This document shows positions 1 through 8,123 of a DNA stretch of 33,227 bases, piece after piece. This DNA comes from an uncultured Eubacteriales bacterium (lineage in GTDB: Bacteria > Bacillota > Clostridia > Oscillospirales > Acutalibacteraceae), in assembly GCA_900321515.1 (NCBI GenBank), contig ONWI01000026.1, forward strand, positions 1 through 33,227, read 5' to 3'. The notes under the pieces were generated by a model. That model saw only the letters and a list, made by a program, of their open reading frames with translations, searched no databases and had not been told where the DNA came from. Every line of letters begins with the position of its first letter. The first letter of the stretch is position 1. Both the position numbers and the translations under genes were made by a program.

Positions 1-1032
1 CGGGATGATAGACGGGATGACCGTCGGGATTCGGAACGCACCATACACAGGTTCAACAGTCGTCGTCGTGATATTGAGCCAAGATATTACAATGACAGAT
101 ATGATGACAGATATGATGACAGATACGATGACAGGTATGATGACAGATACGACGTCAGATACGATGACAGATATTACTATGATGATCGGCGTGAATATGC
201 CTATGATGACCGCAGGGAAAGAAGGCGTGATGAACGATATACCCGTGAGGATCCGCGCAGAACTTATCCTCCGCAGCCACCTTATGCGCCTCCCTATGAG
301 CCGCTTTATCGCAGTCAGTATGAACCTGCGCCGGCACACCTTGTGCAGCAGCCTGTCCAGCAGTCTGTGCCAACCGAGCCTGTAGCGGGGGCTCCTGTTT
401 ATACTCCTCCCCAGCCTGTGCCGGAACCTGTTCAGGTTGCCGCGCCAGAACCCGAGAAGCCTAAGTTCACTCCCAGCCCCCTCACCAATTTTGATTTCAA
501 TTTCCACAGGCCTCCAAATGAAGATTCCGCATCCGTCACACAATCCAAGAATGATACATCTGACGTCAAAGGCTTTGAGAACAATCTTGACGACAATTCA
601 TTAGGCGGAGGCGGCTTCGAGAATGATCTGAACGACAATTCGTTCGGCGGAGACGGCTTTGACAGCGATCTGAGTGACGATTCGTTCGGCGGAGACGGCT
701 TCGAGAATGATCTGAATGACGATTCGTTCGGCGGAGACGGCTTCGACAGCAATCTGAATGACGATTCGTTTGGAGGAGACGGCTTCGACAGCGACCTGAA
801 TGACGATTCGTTTGGAGGAGACGGCTTCGACAGCGATCTGAATGATAATTCGTTTGGCAAACCCCGCTTCGGAGGTTTCAAATTCCGCAATGATGTCGGT
901 TTAAACGCCGATGACGATGATGACGATTTTGGATTTGGATTTGGAGGCAGATCTATTTCGTCCGATCACAAGTCGTCTTTGCTGGATGATAGCCGCAAGC
1001 CGGCAGGAGGCAGATTTAAAAAGAGAAAGTGA
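1..1032 (+). CDS. Low-complexity acidic repeat protein, 5' end outside the window
   Basis: The frame is open from base 1 to the TGA at 1032 (343 codons), so the start lies upstream. The translation has four zones. First is an Arg/Asp/Tyr-rich stretch with YDDR repeats (about residues 20-60). Next is a Pro/Gln/Tyr-rich stretch (about 85-165). Then come six copies of a 14-residue acidic repeat of the type GGDGFDSDLNDDSF (about 190-284). The tail has an Asp run, an FGFGFGG segment and a basic C-terminus ending RFKKRK. No transmembrane segment, catalytic motif or fold is visible in this part, and most of it should be disordered. Function is unknown. It may be the cytoplasmic tail of a larger protein. 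A symmetric hairpin follows, separating it from the next gene. Confidence 0.75.
   Translation, partial: RDDRRDDRRDSERTIHRFNSRRRDIEPRYYNDRYDDRYDDRYDDRYDDRYDVRYDDRYYYDDRREYAYDDRRERRRDERYTREDPRRTYPPQPPYAPPYEPLYRSQYEPAPAHLVQQPVQQSVPTEPVAGAPVYTPPQPVPEPVQVAAPEPEKPKFTPSPLTNFDFNFHRPPNEDSASVTQSKNDTSDVKGFENNLDDNSLGGGGFENDLNDNSFGGDGFDSDLSDDSFGGDGFENDLNDDSFGGDGFDSNLNDDSFGGDGFDSDLNDDSFGGDGFDSDLNDNSFGKPRFGGFKFRNDVGLNADDDDDDFGFGFGGRSISSDHKSSLLDDSRKPAGGRFKKRK
94..177 (+). repeat. 12-bp tandem repeat, seven units
   Basis: Seven consecutive 12-bp units of the form GACAGATAYGAT, encoding Asp-Arg-Tyr-Asp repeats in the flanking frame. The first two units are identical and later ones differ by one to three bases. 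The period is a multiple of three, so copy changes would keep the reading frame. Confidence 0.85.
568..852 (+). repeat. 42-bp in-frame tandem repeat, six full units plus one partial
   Basis: Six full 42-bp units run at 601-642, 643-684, 685-726, 727-768, 769-810 and 811-852, with a degenerate 33-bp unit before them. Each encodes a 14-residue acidic Gly/Asp/Phe/Ser module. The copies differ mainly at GAG AAT versus GAC AGC (Glu-Asn or Asp-Ser) and at synonymous third positions. There are no spacers, so this is a coding minisatellite and not CRISPR. Confidence 0.9.
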
Positions 1033-1079
1033 CAAATTGTTCAATAGCCAGAGAGATCCGGCAATAATGTGATCATGTG

Positions 1080-1110
1080 AAAAACGGCATTTTGATAAAA
1101 TGTCGTTTTT
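1080..1110 (+). terminator. Symmetric A/T-flanked hairpin terminator
   Basis: A 14-bp inverted repeat (AAAAACGGCATTTT and its near-perfect complement, one G-T position) with a 3-nt loop ends in a run of five T. It lies 48 bp after the repeat-protein stop codon and 60 bp before the next start. It would work as an intrinsic terminator for the upstream gene. Confidence 0.7.
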
Positions 1111-1170
1111 CCGCGCTGTAGGCAGTTTACGGCAGCAAACCATACCGCATTTTTCAGGAGGTAAATTCCG

Positions 1171-3339
1171 TTGAATTATAACGAAGAAAGCGCGCATATA
1201 GGCAACAAAAAGCGAAAGCTGCGTCCTGAGGAAATTTCGCACGTCATTGAGGCAATGCCTATTCCGCGCGCGTGGAATATCACCCAGCCGGCGGCTAAGG
1301 GAAAGGGAAATCTCAGACTGACCAAGGGCGCGATATACTTTGTAAAACTTGACATCGCGATAGCCGACAGACTTGCGCCGCCTGAGCAGCAGGAATATAT
1401 GCCTGAGCTTTCGCCGGTTGATCTGGATCCCGCCGACAGACTAATTGGAAATGATCAGAAACGCGGGATACACAGCCGTGAGAGCAGTATTGACCTTTTT
1501 GATCTGGAACGGCGTATCAAGTCCGAGAAAAATATTGACAGCGGCAGGTTTTCAACCTATACGGATATAAGGCTGAAATCACACGATTATGGCAGCAGAC
1601 GGGAATCCGAACGGGTTCGCGCCGATTTAAGGCTCATGAACAAACATGCGAAATTCAGTTTCTTTGAGATATTGATAATTACAGCTTTTCTGGTGACTGT
1701 GGATCTGCTGCCGAGTTTCGGCATAGTACTGCCCGGCATAAACACTTCCGAAGGATTTACCATGATCTATCCGGTAATATCGCTCATAGGACTTGTTCTT
1801 GCGTCGTTGGTCTTGTACAGAGATATAAAGGCAGGTGTGAGCAGCCTGTTCAAGAGAACTTTCAGCACACTTACGGCGATATCCGCGGCGATAATTGCGG
1901 AGCTTATACACATAATATATATGCTTGCCGCGGCATATTTTGCGGATAAGCCAATATATAGCACATTTGCGGCGCCCATATGCGTTGCGCTGCTTGTGTA
2001 CAGCGTCAACCGTCTGATGCACAATTCAAGAGTGTCGCGAGGCTTTGCTTACACCGCTAAGAGAGGAATCTTCAGCGAGGTTATGTCGGCGGATGACAGT
2101 CCTATAGCGGTCGATCTCAGATTGGCGTCCGGTGTCCGCGGCGCGAAGATTGCCTATGTTGTGAGAACGAGGCACCTTGATAATTATTTCATTAATGCCT
2201 GTCGTGAGGACAAGTCTTCAGTCATGATGAGCGGAATATATCCGGTCATTCTCATAGTGTCGGTAATTGCGGCGGTCGTTGCGGCGGTCAGAGGAGTATT
2301 TACCGACAATGACCCTGTGAATGTGGCATTTTCGGCGCTCTGCGCGGCATTGGTAACCGGGATCCCGATTACGGGAATGATCAGTCTGGAAGCTCCGCTC
2401 AGTCGGATTTCAAAGCGGCTCAGACACAGCGGCGCTTTGTTGACGGGCTGGAACGCGGTGGATAAATTCGGTGATACAGACGCTTTTGCCATCAATACCA
2501 CCGATTTGTTCCCGAGAGGCAGCATTCGCGTGCGCAGGAGTTTTGCAATTAATGATATGGAAATTGAGGAGATAACATCAATAGCGGCTTCTGTGCTTGT
2601 GGATTCAGGCGGCGCGCTCGCAGAGGTTTTCGGCGAGCTGATACACGATGACGCCAGGCTCAGACAGAGAGTTGACAGCATTACATACGAGACGGAACTC
2701 GGCATATCAGCGTGGATAAAGGACAAAAGAGTTCTGATAGGCAACAGGGATATGATGGAGCTGCACCGTGTGCTTATTCCAGGCGGAGGGCTTGCGAGGC
2801 TGAATGAGTTTGAATCTATGCGTAAAAACGAATGCTTCCAGATGCTCTATGTTGCGGTCAACAATCGGCTCATGGGAGTCTATATGCTGGAGTACAAGGC
2901 GTCTGTTCCCGCACGGAATTCATTGCTCAGGTTGATAGAGGACGGCATGGGAATAATGATATACACCTGCGACGCTAATATCAATATTCAGCTTATCAAG
3001 GCGGTTTTCGACATTCCGCCGAGATTCATTTCTATTTTGGATAATGAGGGAAGCCGTGTGTACGATTCGGTTACATACAAGGTGACCCGTTCGCAGGAGG
3101 CACTTATTGCGACAGACGGATCGCTCAAGGCGCTGTCAGACGCGGTGAGGGCAGCGGTCGTTCTGAAGGATACCGAGGGTGTCAGCACGATGATACAGGG
3201 CATATGTTTCGGCATGGGACTGATTTTTGTTGCGGGACTCAGCTGTATCAGTCCGTATGCAATTGATTCAATCCAGATTATGATAATGCAGACAGCGTTT
3301 TTGCTGCTCTCGACGGTTTCAATATTAAAGTCGCTCTGA
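1171..3339 (+). CDS. P-type ATPase-like membrane protein lacking catalytic motifs (predicted pseudoenzyme)
   Basis: A 722-aa polytopic protein. The TTG start at 1171 has AGGAGGT eight bases upstream. Residues 1-160 are a charged cytoplasmic region. About eight hydrophobic segments follow (near 163-185, 196-216, 232-256, 262-281, 353-375, 384-406, 675-695, 700-718), matching the layout of P1B-type ATPases. After the sixth segment the order of P-type ATPase elements is kept but the key residues are gone. The phosphorylation motif FDKTGTLTxG aligns with INTTDLFPRG (441-450), putting Asn442 where the catalytic Asp should be. An N-domain-like GISAW...RVLIGN is at 511-525. The hinge TGD is TCD (599-601). 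No TGES actuator motif or GDGxND motif is seen. Inference: it cannot form the aspartyl phosphate and may be regulatory or structural. An alternative is an unrelated membrane protein with chance similarity, which I think less likely given the colinear order. Confidence 0.72.
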   Translation: MNYNEESAHIGNKKRKLRPEEISHVIEAMPIPRAWNITQPAAKGKGNLRLTKGAIYFVKLDIAIADRLAPPEQQEYMPELSPVDLDPADRLIGNDQKRGIHSRESSIDLFDLERRIKSEKNIDSGRFSTYTDIRLKSHDYGSRRESERVRADLRLMNKHAKFSFFEILIITAFLVTVDLLPSFGIVLPGINTSEGFTMIYPVISLIGLVLASLVLYRDIKAGVSSLFKRTFSTLTAISAAIIAELIHIIYMLAAAYFADKPIYSTFAAPICVALLVYSVNRLMHNSRVSRGFAYTAKRGIFSEVMSADDSPIAVDLRLASGVRGAKIAYVVRTRHLDNYFINACREDKSSVMMSGIYPVILIVSVIAAVVAAVRGVFTDNDPVNVAFSALCAALVTGIPITGMISLEAPLSRISKRLRHSGALLTGWNAVDKFGDTDAFAINTTDLFPRGSIRVRRSFAINDMEIEEITSIAASVLVDSGGALAEVFGELIHDDARLRQRVDSITYETELGISAWIKDKRVLIGNRDMMELHRVLIPGGGLARLNEFESMRKNECFQMLYVAVNNRLMGVYMLEYKASVPARNSLLRLIEDGMGIMIYTCDANINIQLIKAVFDIPPRFISILDNEGSRVYDSVTYKVTRSQEALIATDGSLKALSDAVRAAVVLKDTEGVSTMIQGICFGMGLIFVAGLSCISPYAIDSIQIMIMQTAFLLLSTVSILKSL

Positions 3340-3352
3340 GAGTCTTAGAGCC

Positions 3353-3392
3353 TGCTGACGTATCTCTCTTCACACGCAGGGATACGTCAGCA
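3353..3392 (+). terminator. Perfect 12-bp inverted repeat downstream of the ATPase-like gene
   Basis: TGCTGACGTATC at 3353-3364 is exactly mirrored by GATACGTCAGCA at 3381-3392 with a 16-nt loop. It starts 14 bp after the stop codon and ends 19 bp before the greA -35 box. The following run is CTCTTGAAT, not a clean T-tract. It is probably a terminator, but an operator for greA is possible. Confidence 0.5.
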
Positions 3393-3411
3393 CTCTTGAA
3401 TAAATTCATTA

Positions 3412-3440
3412 TTGACATTTTGGGTCAATGAGGATATAAT
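3412..3440 (+). promoter_or_regulatory. Consensus sigma-A promoter for greA
   Basis: TTGACA at 3412-3417 and TATAAT at 3435-3440 are separated by exactly 17 bp. Both hexamers are perfect consensus. The expected start is near 3447, giving a leader of about 55 nt before the greA ATG. Confidence 0.85.
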
Positions 3441-3502
3441 ATAATCCGCATGACCGCATTCAATATTTGTAAATCAATGAAATAAAAGGGAGATTGCAAA
3501 GT

Positions 3503-3991
3503 ATGGCAAACAACGTAAGGCAATTCAAGCTGACGGCGGAAGGTCTCAAACAGCGTGAGGAAGAGCTGGAATATCTCAAATCAGTCAAAAGAAAGGATAT
3601 AGCTGACAAAATTAAGGTAGCCCTTTCATTCGGCGACTTGAGTGAAAACAGCGAATACGATGAGGCTAAAAATGAGCAGGCTCAGGTCGAAAGCAGAATT
3701 CTCGAACTGGAGACAATGCTCAAAAACGTCGAGATAATCGACGAATCCGAGCTTTCCACCGATGTGGTAAAGATCGGAAGCACAGTCAAGCTCCTTGACG
3801 TGGAGAGCAACGAGGAAGAGGAGTATCAGATAGTTGGTTCAACCGAAGCTGACCCGCTCAGAGGCAGCATATCAGACGAATGTCCGGTGGGCAGAGCAGT
3901 TTTAGGCAAGCATGTCGAAGAGCTGGTTGACGTTGAGGCTCCCGGCGGAGTGCTGACATATCAGATATTGGAGATAAGCGCATCTAAATAA
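3503..3991 (+). CDS. greA: Transcription elongation factor GreA
   Basis: A 162-aa protein of normal GreA length (about 158). It binds RNA polymerase at the secondary channel and stimulates cleavage of backtracked transcripts. The N-terminal coiled coil (about 10-75) carries the tip motif GDLSENSEYDEAK with the conserved acidic residues that coordinate the catalytic metal. The C-terminal FKBP-like domain follows (about 85-160), with the expected GRAVLGK segment. The ATG at 3503 is chosen because GGGAG lies ten bases upstream and the protein then starts like other GreA proteins; an in-frame TTG at 3494 has no spacing for a ribosome site. It is monocistronic, with its own promoter and terminator. 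Confidence 0.97.
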   Translation: MANNVRQFKLTAEGLKQREEELEYLKSVKRKDIADKIKVALSFGDLSENSEYDEAKNEQAQVESRILELETMLKNVEIIDESELSTDVVKIGSTVKLLDVESNEEEEYQIVGSTEADPLRGSISDECPVGRAVLGKHVEELVDVEAPGGVLTYQILEISASK

Positions 3992-4015
3992 AGCCTTTTT
4001 TTTATATAATCGACA

Positions 4016-4070
4016 AAAAAGCTGTTGCCTGACCGGGCTGGAACGCTTTCCGGGGTGGGTGCAGCTTTTT
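4016..4070 (+). terminator. Intrinsic terminator after greA
   Basis: AAAAAGCTG (4016-4024) pairs with CAGCTTTTT (4062-4070). The 37-nt GC-rich loop can form further short pairs. The T-run follows directly. It lies 24 bp downstream of the greA stop. Confidence 0.7.
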
Positions 4071-4175
4071 GTGTTTGATACTAATCTCCGGTTGAAAATC
4101 GACCGCAAAGGCCGTCTTTTTTTATGGAAGATTAGTATGAGGGAATTTATATTTGATTTATCGGAGGAAAACAAA

Positions 4176-4922
4176 ATGATGGTAATCAGGACGATTTTTT
4201 TTCAGGCGTACATGTGGATAGAACTGCTCCTGCTTATGTTCGTATGGCTGAGAGTGCAGTGGGCAAACAAATTCTCCACCCGTGAAAAGCGTGACGCGCT
4301 GGTGGATAAGATTGTGCGAAACTGGGCTAAAAGGCTGCTGTTTATGGCTGGAGCCAAGGTCATGGTGACGGGCAAAGAAAATATTCCCGAAGGACGCACG
4401 TGCGTATTCGCAAGCAACCATCAGAGCTTCTTTGATATACTTGTGCTGCTGGCAAATCTTGACAAGCCGCACGCCATTCTATCCAAGGCAAGCATAGGCA
4501 AGGTTCCGCTCATTCGCCTGTGGATGAAGGAAATACACTGTGTTTACGTCGATCGCGCTGACATGAAGGCGGGCATTGAAGCGATAAATAAGATGATCGA
4601 GGTAATAAACAACGGATATTCTGCTATAATTTTCCCCGAAGGCACACGCAGCAAGACAGGCGAAGTGGGAGAATTCAAGGGGGGCGCCTTCAAGGTTGCC
4701 CAGAAGACCGGAGCGCCGGTCGTTCCCGTGGCGCTCGACGGCACAGGAGCGCTTTTTGAGCGCAATCACTACTGGATCAAGCCGGGTAAGGTGAATTTAG
4801 CCATATTGCCGCCGATTGAGACATGCGGAATGGGACGCGCGGAATTCAAGGAACTGCCAGCGAAGACCCAGCAGCTCGTTACAGATGCAAAATCAGCTTT
4901 TGTGGAAAATGATATAAAATAA
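4176..4922 (+). CDS. plsC: 1-acyl-sn-glycerol-3-phosphate acyltransferase (PlsC family)
   Basis: A 248-aa membrane-associated acyltransferase that acylates lysophosphatidate to phosphatidate in phospholipid synthesis. One hydrophobic N-terminal segment (about 5-26) anchors it. The HX4D active site is NHQSFFD (81-87, His82 and Asp87), and the substrate-binding block FPEGTRS is at 153-159. The start is the ATG at 4176, eight bases after GGAGG at 4163. The frame is open further upstream (an ATG at 4137 is possible) but only 4176 has a good ribosome site. Family membership is clear; exact acyl specificity cannot be read from the sequence. Confidence 0.93.
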   Translation: MMVIRTIFFQAYMWIELLLLMFVWLRVQWANKFSTREKRDALVDKIVRNWAKRLLFMAGAKVMVTGKENIPEGRTCVFASNHQSFFDILVLLANLDKPHAILSKASIGKVPLIRLWMKEIHCVYVDRADMKAGIEAINKMIEVINNGYSAIIFPEGTRSKTGEVGEFKGGAFKVAQKTGAPVVPVALDGTGALFERNHYWIKPGKVNLAILPPIETCGMGRAEFKELPAKTQQLVTDAKSAFVENDIK

Positions 4923-5014
4923 TTCAATTAATACTCATAATAGTATTTGATTTTATGCTCTTCATATGATAGGATATTCTTGTAAGTTTAAAGATAGGCG
5001 ATTGAAAAAAATGA

Positions 5015-5081
5015 AAGCGCGAAGTGCCTGTTATCGGGGTTCAGGAATGCAAGGCTCCTTGGCATATGATTCACAGCGCTT
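5015..5081 (+). other. Possible structured leader or three-way junction upstream of the LRR gene
   Basis: AAGCGC (5015-5020) can pair with GCGCTT (5076-5081), enclosing two smaller hairpins: CCTG/CAGG around a GGGG-containing loop, and TGCAAGG/CCTTGGCA with one bulge. A weak upstream promoter (TTGATT 4947-4952, N17, TAGGAT 4970-4975) would place this in a 5' leader. I do not recognise a known riboswitch. The outer stem overlaps the other candidate -10 box, so both ideas cannot hold at once. Confidence 0.25.
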
Positions 5082-5086
5082 ATAAT
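5059..5086 (+). promoter_or_regulatory. Candidate promoter for the LRR_5 protein gene
   Basis: TTGGCA (5059-5064), 16-bp spacer, TATAAT (5081-5086), placed 45 bp before the ATG. The -10 is perfect, the -35 matches four of six. Confidence 0.5.
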
Positions 5087-5130
5087 GGTTTACAATCGGC
5101 AAATTTTTAAAGAATAATGGAGGGTGCAAC

Positions 5131-6315
5131 ATGAGCGAGGATGCAAATAAAGAATCAGCCTATAACGAAGAACCTATGTCAGCCGGTGAGGAAGAGGAAA
5201 TGCCCCCGATCCGTCTTTCCATACCGGATTTTGAGGACGAAGAGGAAGAATCCGAGGAGGAAGAATCCGAAGAGGAGAAGGAAGTTTTTAAATCCCAGAG
5301 AATCGCAGTGGCAAATTTCAATTACAGAGCCGAGGATCACGAGCTGAAAAAAAGAATGGCAGACGACGCGCTAAGTGAGGAGAAAGCACGCAGACGCGCA
5401 GAATCGTTCAACGGCACAGTAAGGATATTGATTTCCTTTGCAGTGGGAATTGCGGTACTTTTGTCACTCTGGCTGTTTGTTCAATCCCGTACACACAAGA
5501 TCAACGATTCAAAGGATCATAAGGTTCACTTCTACTACAGCATTACAGATCAAAACACTGTAAAAATAACCTCTGCGGACAGCCTGAATGTAAATTATCT
5601 GGAGATTCCGGATAAAATGAACGGGAAGGATGTTACATGTATAAGTGCGAACGCTTTTGCTGGTCATAATTCCCTTGAAAATGTTTTTATTCCTGAAAGT
5701 ATAGATGAAATAGGATACAATGCGTTTTATGATTGTGAATTACTGAAGGAAGTCACAATTCCAGACAGCGTGAAAACTGTAAGCTACTGTGCCTTTAAGG
5801 GCTGTAAATCATTAACCGGTGTACGTCTTTCAAATAATCTCACAGCTATAGAATACGGTCTGTTCGGCGAATGTTTTAAGCTGGAAAGCATAGAGATTCC
5901 GCGTGGAGTAGTCGTCATAGAGCACGGCGCTTTTCAGAGATGTACCGGGCTTAAACAGGTAACCCTTCCGGATACACTTGAAAAGATCGAATATGACGCA
6001 TTCCGTGGATGTACGGCGATGGAGAATATAGAGATTCCGGACAGTGCAAAAGAGATAGGCAGCAGCGTTTTTTCGGGCTGTAAGTCGCTTAAAAGCTTTA
6101 CCGTTCCGAAGAACACAACCGGTATAAAGTCGTACACATTTTATGGCTGTACCTCGCTTGAGGAAGTACACATTCACGATGGTGTTGACTCAATTTCAGA
6201 TAACGCTTTTAAAAACTGCATTGATCTTACAATCTACGGCAAATCAGGTTCATATGCTGAAAAATATGCGCAGCAGTATGACATTCCTTTTGTTGACGAA
6301 TTTGCTCAAGAGTAA
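5131..6315 (+). CDS. Membrane-anchored BspA-type leucine-rich repeat (LRR_5) protein
   Basis: A 394-aa protein with a single membrane segment at about 97-118. The first 96 residues are cytoplasmic by charge and include a Glu/Ser-rich block (about 35-50) and a basic stretch before the membrane. Outside are about eight LRR_5 repeats of roughly 23 residues (about 150-370), recognisable by the recurring pattern of IPDSV...I...AF.GC..L. The last part (IYGKSGSYAEKYAQQYDIPF) is the usual cap of BspA-type repeats. Such proteins usually mediate binding at the cell surface. GGAGGG seven bases upstream supports the ATG. There is no sorting signal; anchoring is through the N-terminal segment. Ligand unknown. 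Confidence 0.88.
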   Translation: MSEDANKESAYNEEPMSAGEEEEMPPIRLSIPDFEDEEEESEEEESEEEKEVFKSQRIAVANFNYRAEDHELKKRMADDALSEEKARRRAESFNGTVRILISFAVGIAVLLSLWLFVQSRTHKINDSKDHKVHFYYSITDQNTVKITSADSLNVNYLEIPDKMNGKDVTCISANAFAGHNSLENVFIPESIDEIGYNAFYDCELLKEVTIPDSVKTVSYCAFKGCKSLTGVRLSNNLTAIEYGLFGECFKLESIEIPRGVVVIEHGAFQRCTGLKQVTLPDTLEKIEYDAFRGCTAMENIEIPDSAKEIGSSVFSGCKSLKSFTVPKNTTGIKSYTFYGCTSLEEVHIHDGVDSISDNAFKNCIDLTIYGKSGSYAEKYAQQYDIPFVDEFAQE

Positions 6316-6337
6316 AAGTCGGCTGATCAAATAATAT

Positions 6338-6388
6338 ACCCGTCGGGGCAGATCATTTCATTCAGATGAAAGACCTACCCCGACGGGT
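6338..6388. terminator. Bidirectional terminator shared by the LRR_5 gene and ilvD
   Basis: A perfect 11-bp stem, ACCCGTCGGGG (6338-6348) with CCCCGACGGGT (6378-6388), encloses a second 6-bp stem TTTCAT/ATGAAA. A/T-rich flanks on both sides supply a T-tract in each direction. It sits between two convergent genes. Confidence 0.85.
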
Positions 6389-6392
6389 TATT

Positions 6393-8054
6393 TTATTCGT
6401 CTTTGAGGAACACGCCGCCAAGGGATCCGCTGCTTACATGCTGATAGTAGCGAGCCAGATAGCCTTTGAGGTGTTTTTGGGGAGCAACCCACGCTGCACG
6501 GCGTTTTTCGATCTCAGCGTCGTCAACCTCAAGGGTGAGGGTGCGGTTAGTGATGTCAACATTGATCATATCGCCGTCCTGAATGAGTCCTATAAGTCCG
6601 CCCGCGGCTGCTTCAGGAGATACATGACCGATAGCCGCGCCTCTTGTTGCGCCGCTGAATCGACCGTCGGTAATCAGAGCAACCGTCTTGTCAAGTCCCA
6701 TGCCGACAAGTGAAGCTGTGGGGTTGAGCATCTCACGCATACCGGGACCGCCCTTGGGCCCTTCATAGCGGATTACAACGACGTCGCCTTCCTTTATCTT
6801 GCCGCCGAGGATTGCTTCGCTTGCTTCCTCTTCGCTGTCGAAGCACTTGGCGGGACCGCGGTGCTGCATCATTTCGGGAGCGACAGCGCCCTGCTTGACG
6901 ACAGCGCCTTCTTCTGCTATATTGCCGCGCAAAACGGCTATGCCGCCGTCCTTGCGGTATGCGTTTTCAAGCGTATGGATAACTGTTCCGTCCGCGTCGG
7001 GAGCGTAAGCTATTCTTTCGCCGACTGTGCCTGCGACGGTCAGACATTCGGTGTTGATAAGGCCGGCCTTGCTGAGCTCTTTAAGAACAGATTCAATGCC
7101 GCCCATCTCGTCGAGATCTTCGATGAAGATCTGTCCGGCAGGATTGAGCTTGCATATCTGGGGCGTTGTTTTGCTTATTTCGTCTATGATGTCCATATTG
7201 ATGGGGCAGCCCGCCTCGTATGCGATTGCGGTGAGATGAAGTACCGTGTTGGTGGAGCATCCCAGAGCCATTTCGGAGCGGAGGGCGTTTTCGAGTGCCT
7301 TGGGGGTGATGATGTCAAGGGGCTTAATGTCCTTCTTGAGCAGATCCAATACTCTTTCACCGCTCATCTTGGCGAGTCTGCGGCGCTTTGCGGAGACTGC
7401 AAGACAGGTGGCAGCTCCGGGCAGCGACATACCGATGGCTTCGGTGAGACAGTTCATGGAGTTGGCTGTGTACATTCCGGAGCATGAACCGCAGGTCGGG
7501 CAGGACTTTACTTCCAGCTCATGCAGCTTGCGCTCGTCGATTTTGCCGGCGGAATAGCTGCCGACAGCCTCAAACATCTCGGAAAGACCGTACTTGGTGC
7601 CGTCGCATTTGCCGGACATCATTGGACCGCCGCTGATGAAGATAGCGGGGATATTCATGCGGCATGCGGCAAGCAGCATGCCTGGAACGATCTTGTCACA
7701 GTTGGGAATGAATACCACTGCGTCCATCGGGTGAGCTGTGAGCATGACCTCGATGGAATCCGCTATCAGTTCGCGGGAGGGCAGGGAATACTTCATGCCC
7801 GGGTGATTCATGGCAAGACCGTCGCACACGCCTATGGTCTGGAATTCAAAGGGAACACCGCCCGCGTTGCGTATTCCTGCCTTGACCGCCTCGCCTATCT
7901 CGCGCAGGTGCATGTGACCGGGTATGTATTCGCTGTAGGAATTGACCACTGCGACAAAGGGTCGCTTCATTTCGGAATCTGTGATTGAAAGTGCCTTGAG
8001 CAGTGCACGATGCGGAGCTCTGCTGGGACCTTCCTTAAGCATATCGCTTCTCAT
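6393..8054 (-). CDS. ilvD: Dihydroxy-acid dehydratase
   Basis: A 553-aa cytoplasmic iron-sulfur enzyme that dehydrates 2,3-dihydroxy acids to 2-keto acids, the third common step of isoleucine and valine synthesis. Visible family features are the VVNSYSEYIPGHMHL start region, GVCDG (Cys77), PNCDKIVPGM (Cys119, Lys121), the Cys cluster CPTCGSCSGMYTANSMNC (185-202), and the C-terminal TDGRFSGATRGAAIGHVSPEA. Length is normal. The ATG at 8054 follows AGGAGGTAA. No other branched-chain amino acid gene is nearby, and I see no T-box or leader attenuator, so it seems to stand alone under its own promoter. Confidence 0.97.
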   Translation of the reverse strand: MRSDMLKEGPSRAPHRALLKALSITDSEMKRPFVAVVNSYSEYIPGHMHLREIGEAVKAGIRNAGGVPFEFQTIGVCDGLAMNHPGMKYSLPSRELIADSIEVMLTAHPMDAVVFIPNCDKIVPGMLLAACRMNIPAIFISGGPMMSGKCDGTKYGLSEMFEAVGSYSAGKIDERKLHELEVKSCPTCGSCSGMYTANSMNCLTEAIGMSLPGAATCLAVSAKRRRLAKMSGERVLDLLKKDIKPLDIITPKALENALRSEMALGCSTNTVLHLTAIAYEAGCPINMDIIDEISKTTPQICKLNPAGQIFIEDLDEMGGIESVLKELSKAGLINTECLTVAGTVGERIAYAPDADGTVIHTLENAYRKDGGIAVLRGNIAEEGAVVKQGAVAPEMMQHRGPAKCFDSEEEASEAILGGKIKEGDVVVIRYEGPKGGPGMREMLNPTASLVGMGLDKTVALITDGRFSGATRGAAIGHVSPEAAAGGLIGLIQDGDMINVDITNRTLTLEVDDAEIEKRRAAWVAPQKHLKGYLARYYQHVSSGSLGGVFLKDE

Positions 8055-8123
8055 GGGAAATTACCTCCTGGATTTGGAAAATAAAAAATGTAGAATTGCC
8101 CGCCGTAACGGACGCTTTTATCT

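Noticed and set aside
568..852. CRISPR-like repeat array
   Set aside because: The 42-bp units are contiguous with no spacers and keep a reading frame; they are a coding repeat.
432..890. Open frame on the - strand with Ser/Pro repeats
   Set aside because: It is the mirror of the 42-bp coding repeat; a stop-free repeat on one strand gives a stop-free repeat on the other. No ribosome site or family.
4016..4070. Independent small RNA after greA
   Set aside because: The A-run/T-run stem directly after the stop codon is explained by an intrinsic terminator, and no promoter lies in front of it.
6799..7988. Several + strand open frames across ilvD
   Set aside because: They are antisense to a full-length, well-conserved ilvD and have no ribosome sites or recognisable domains.
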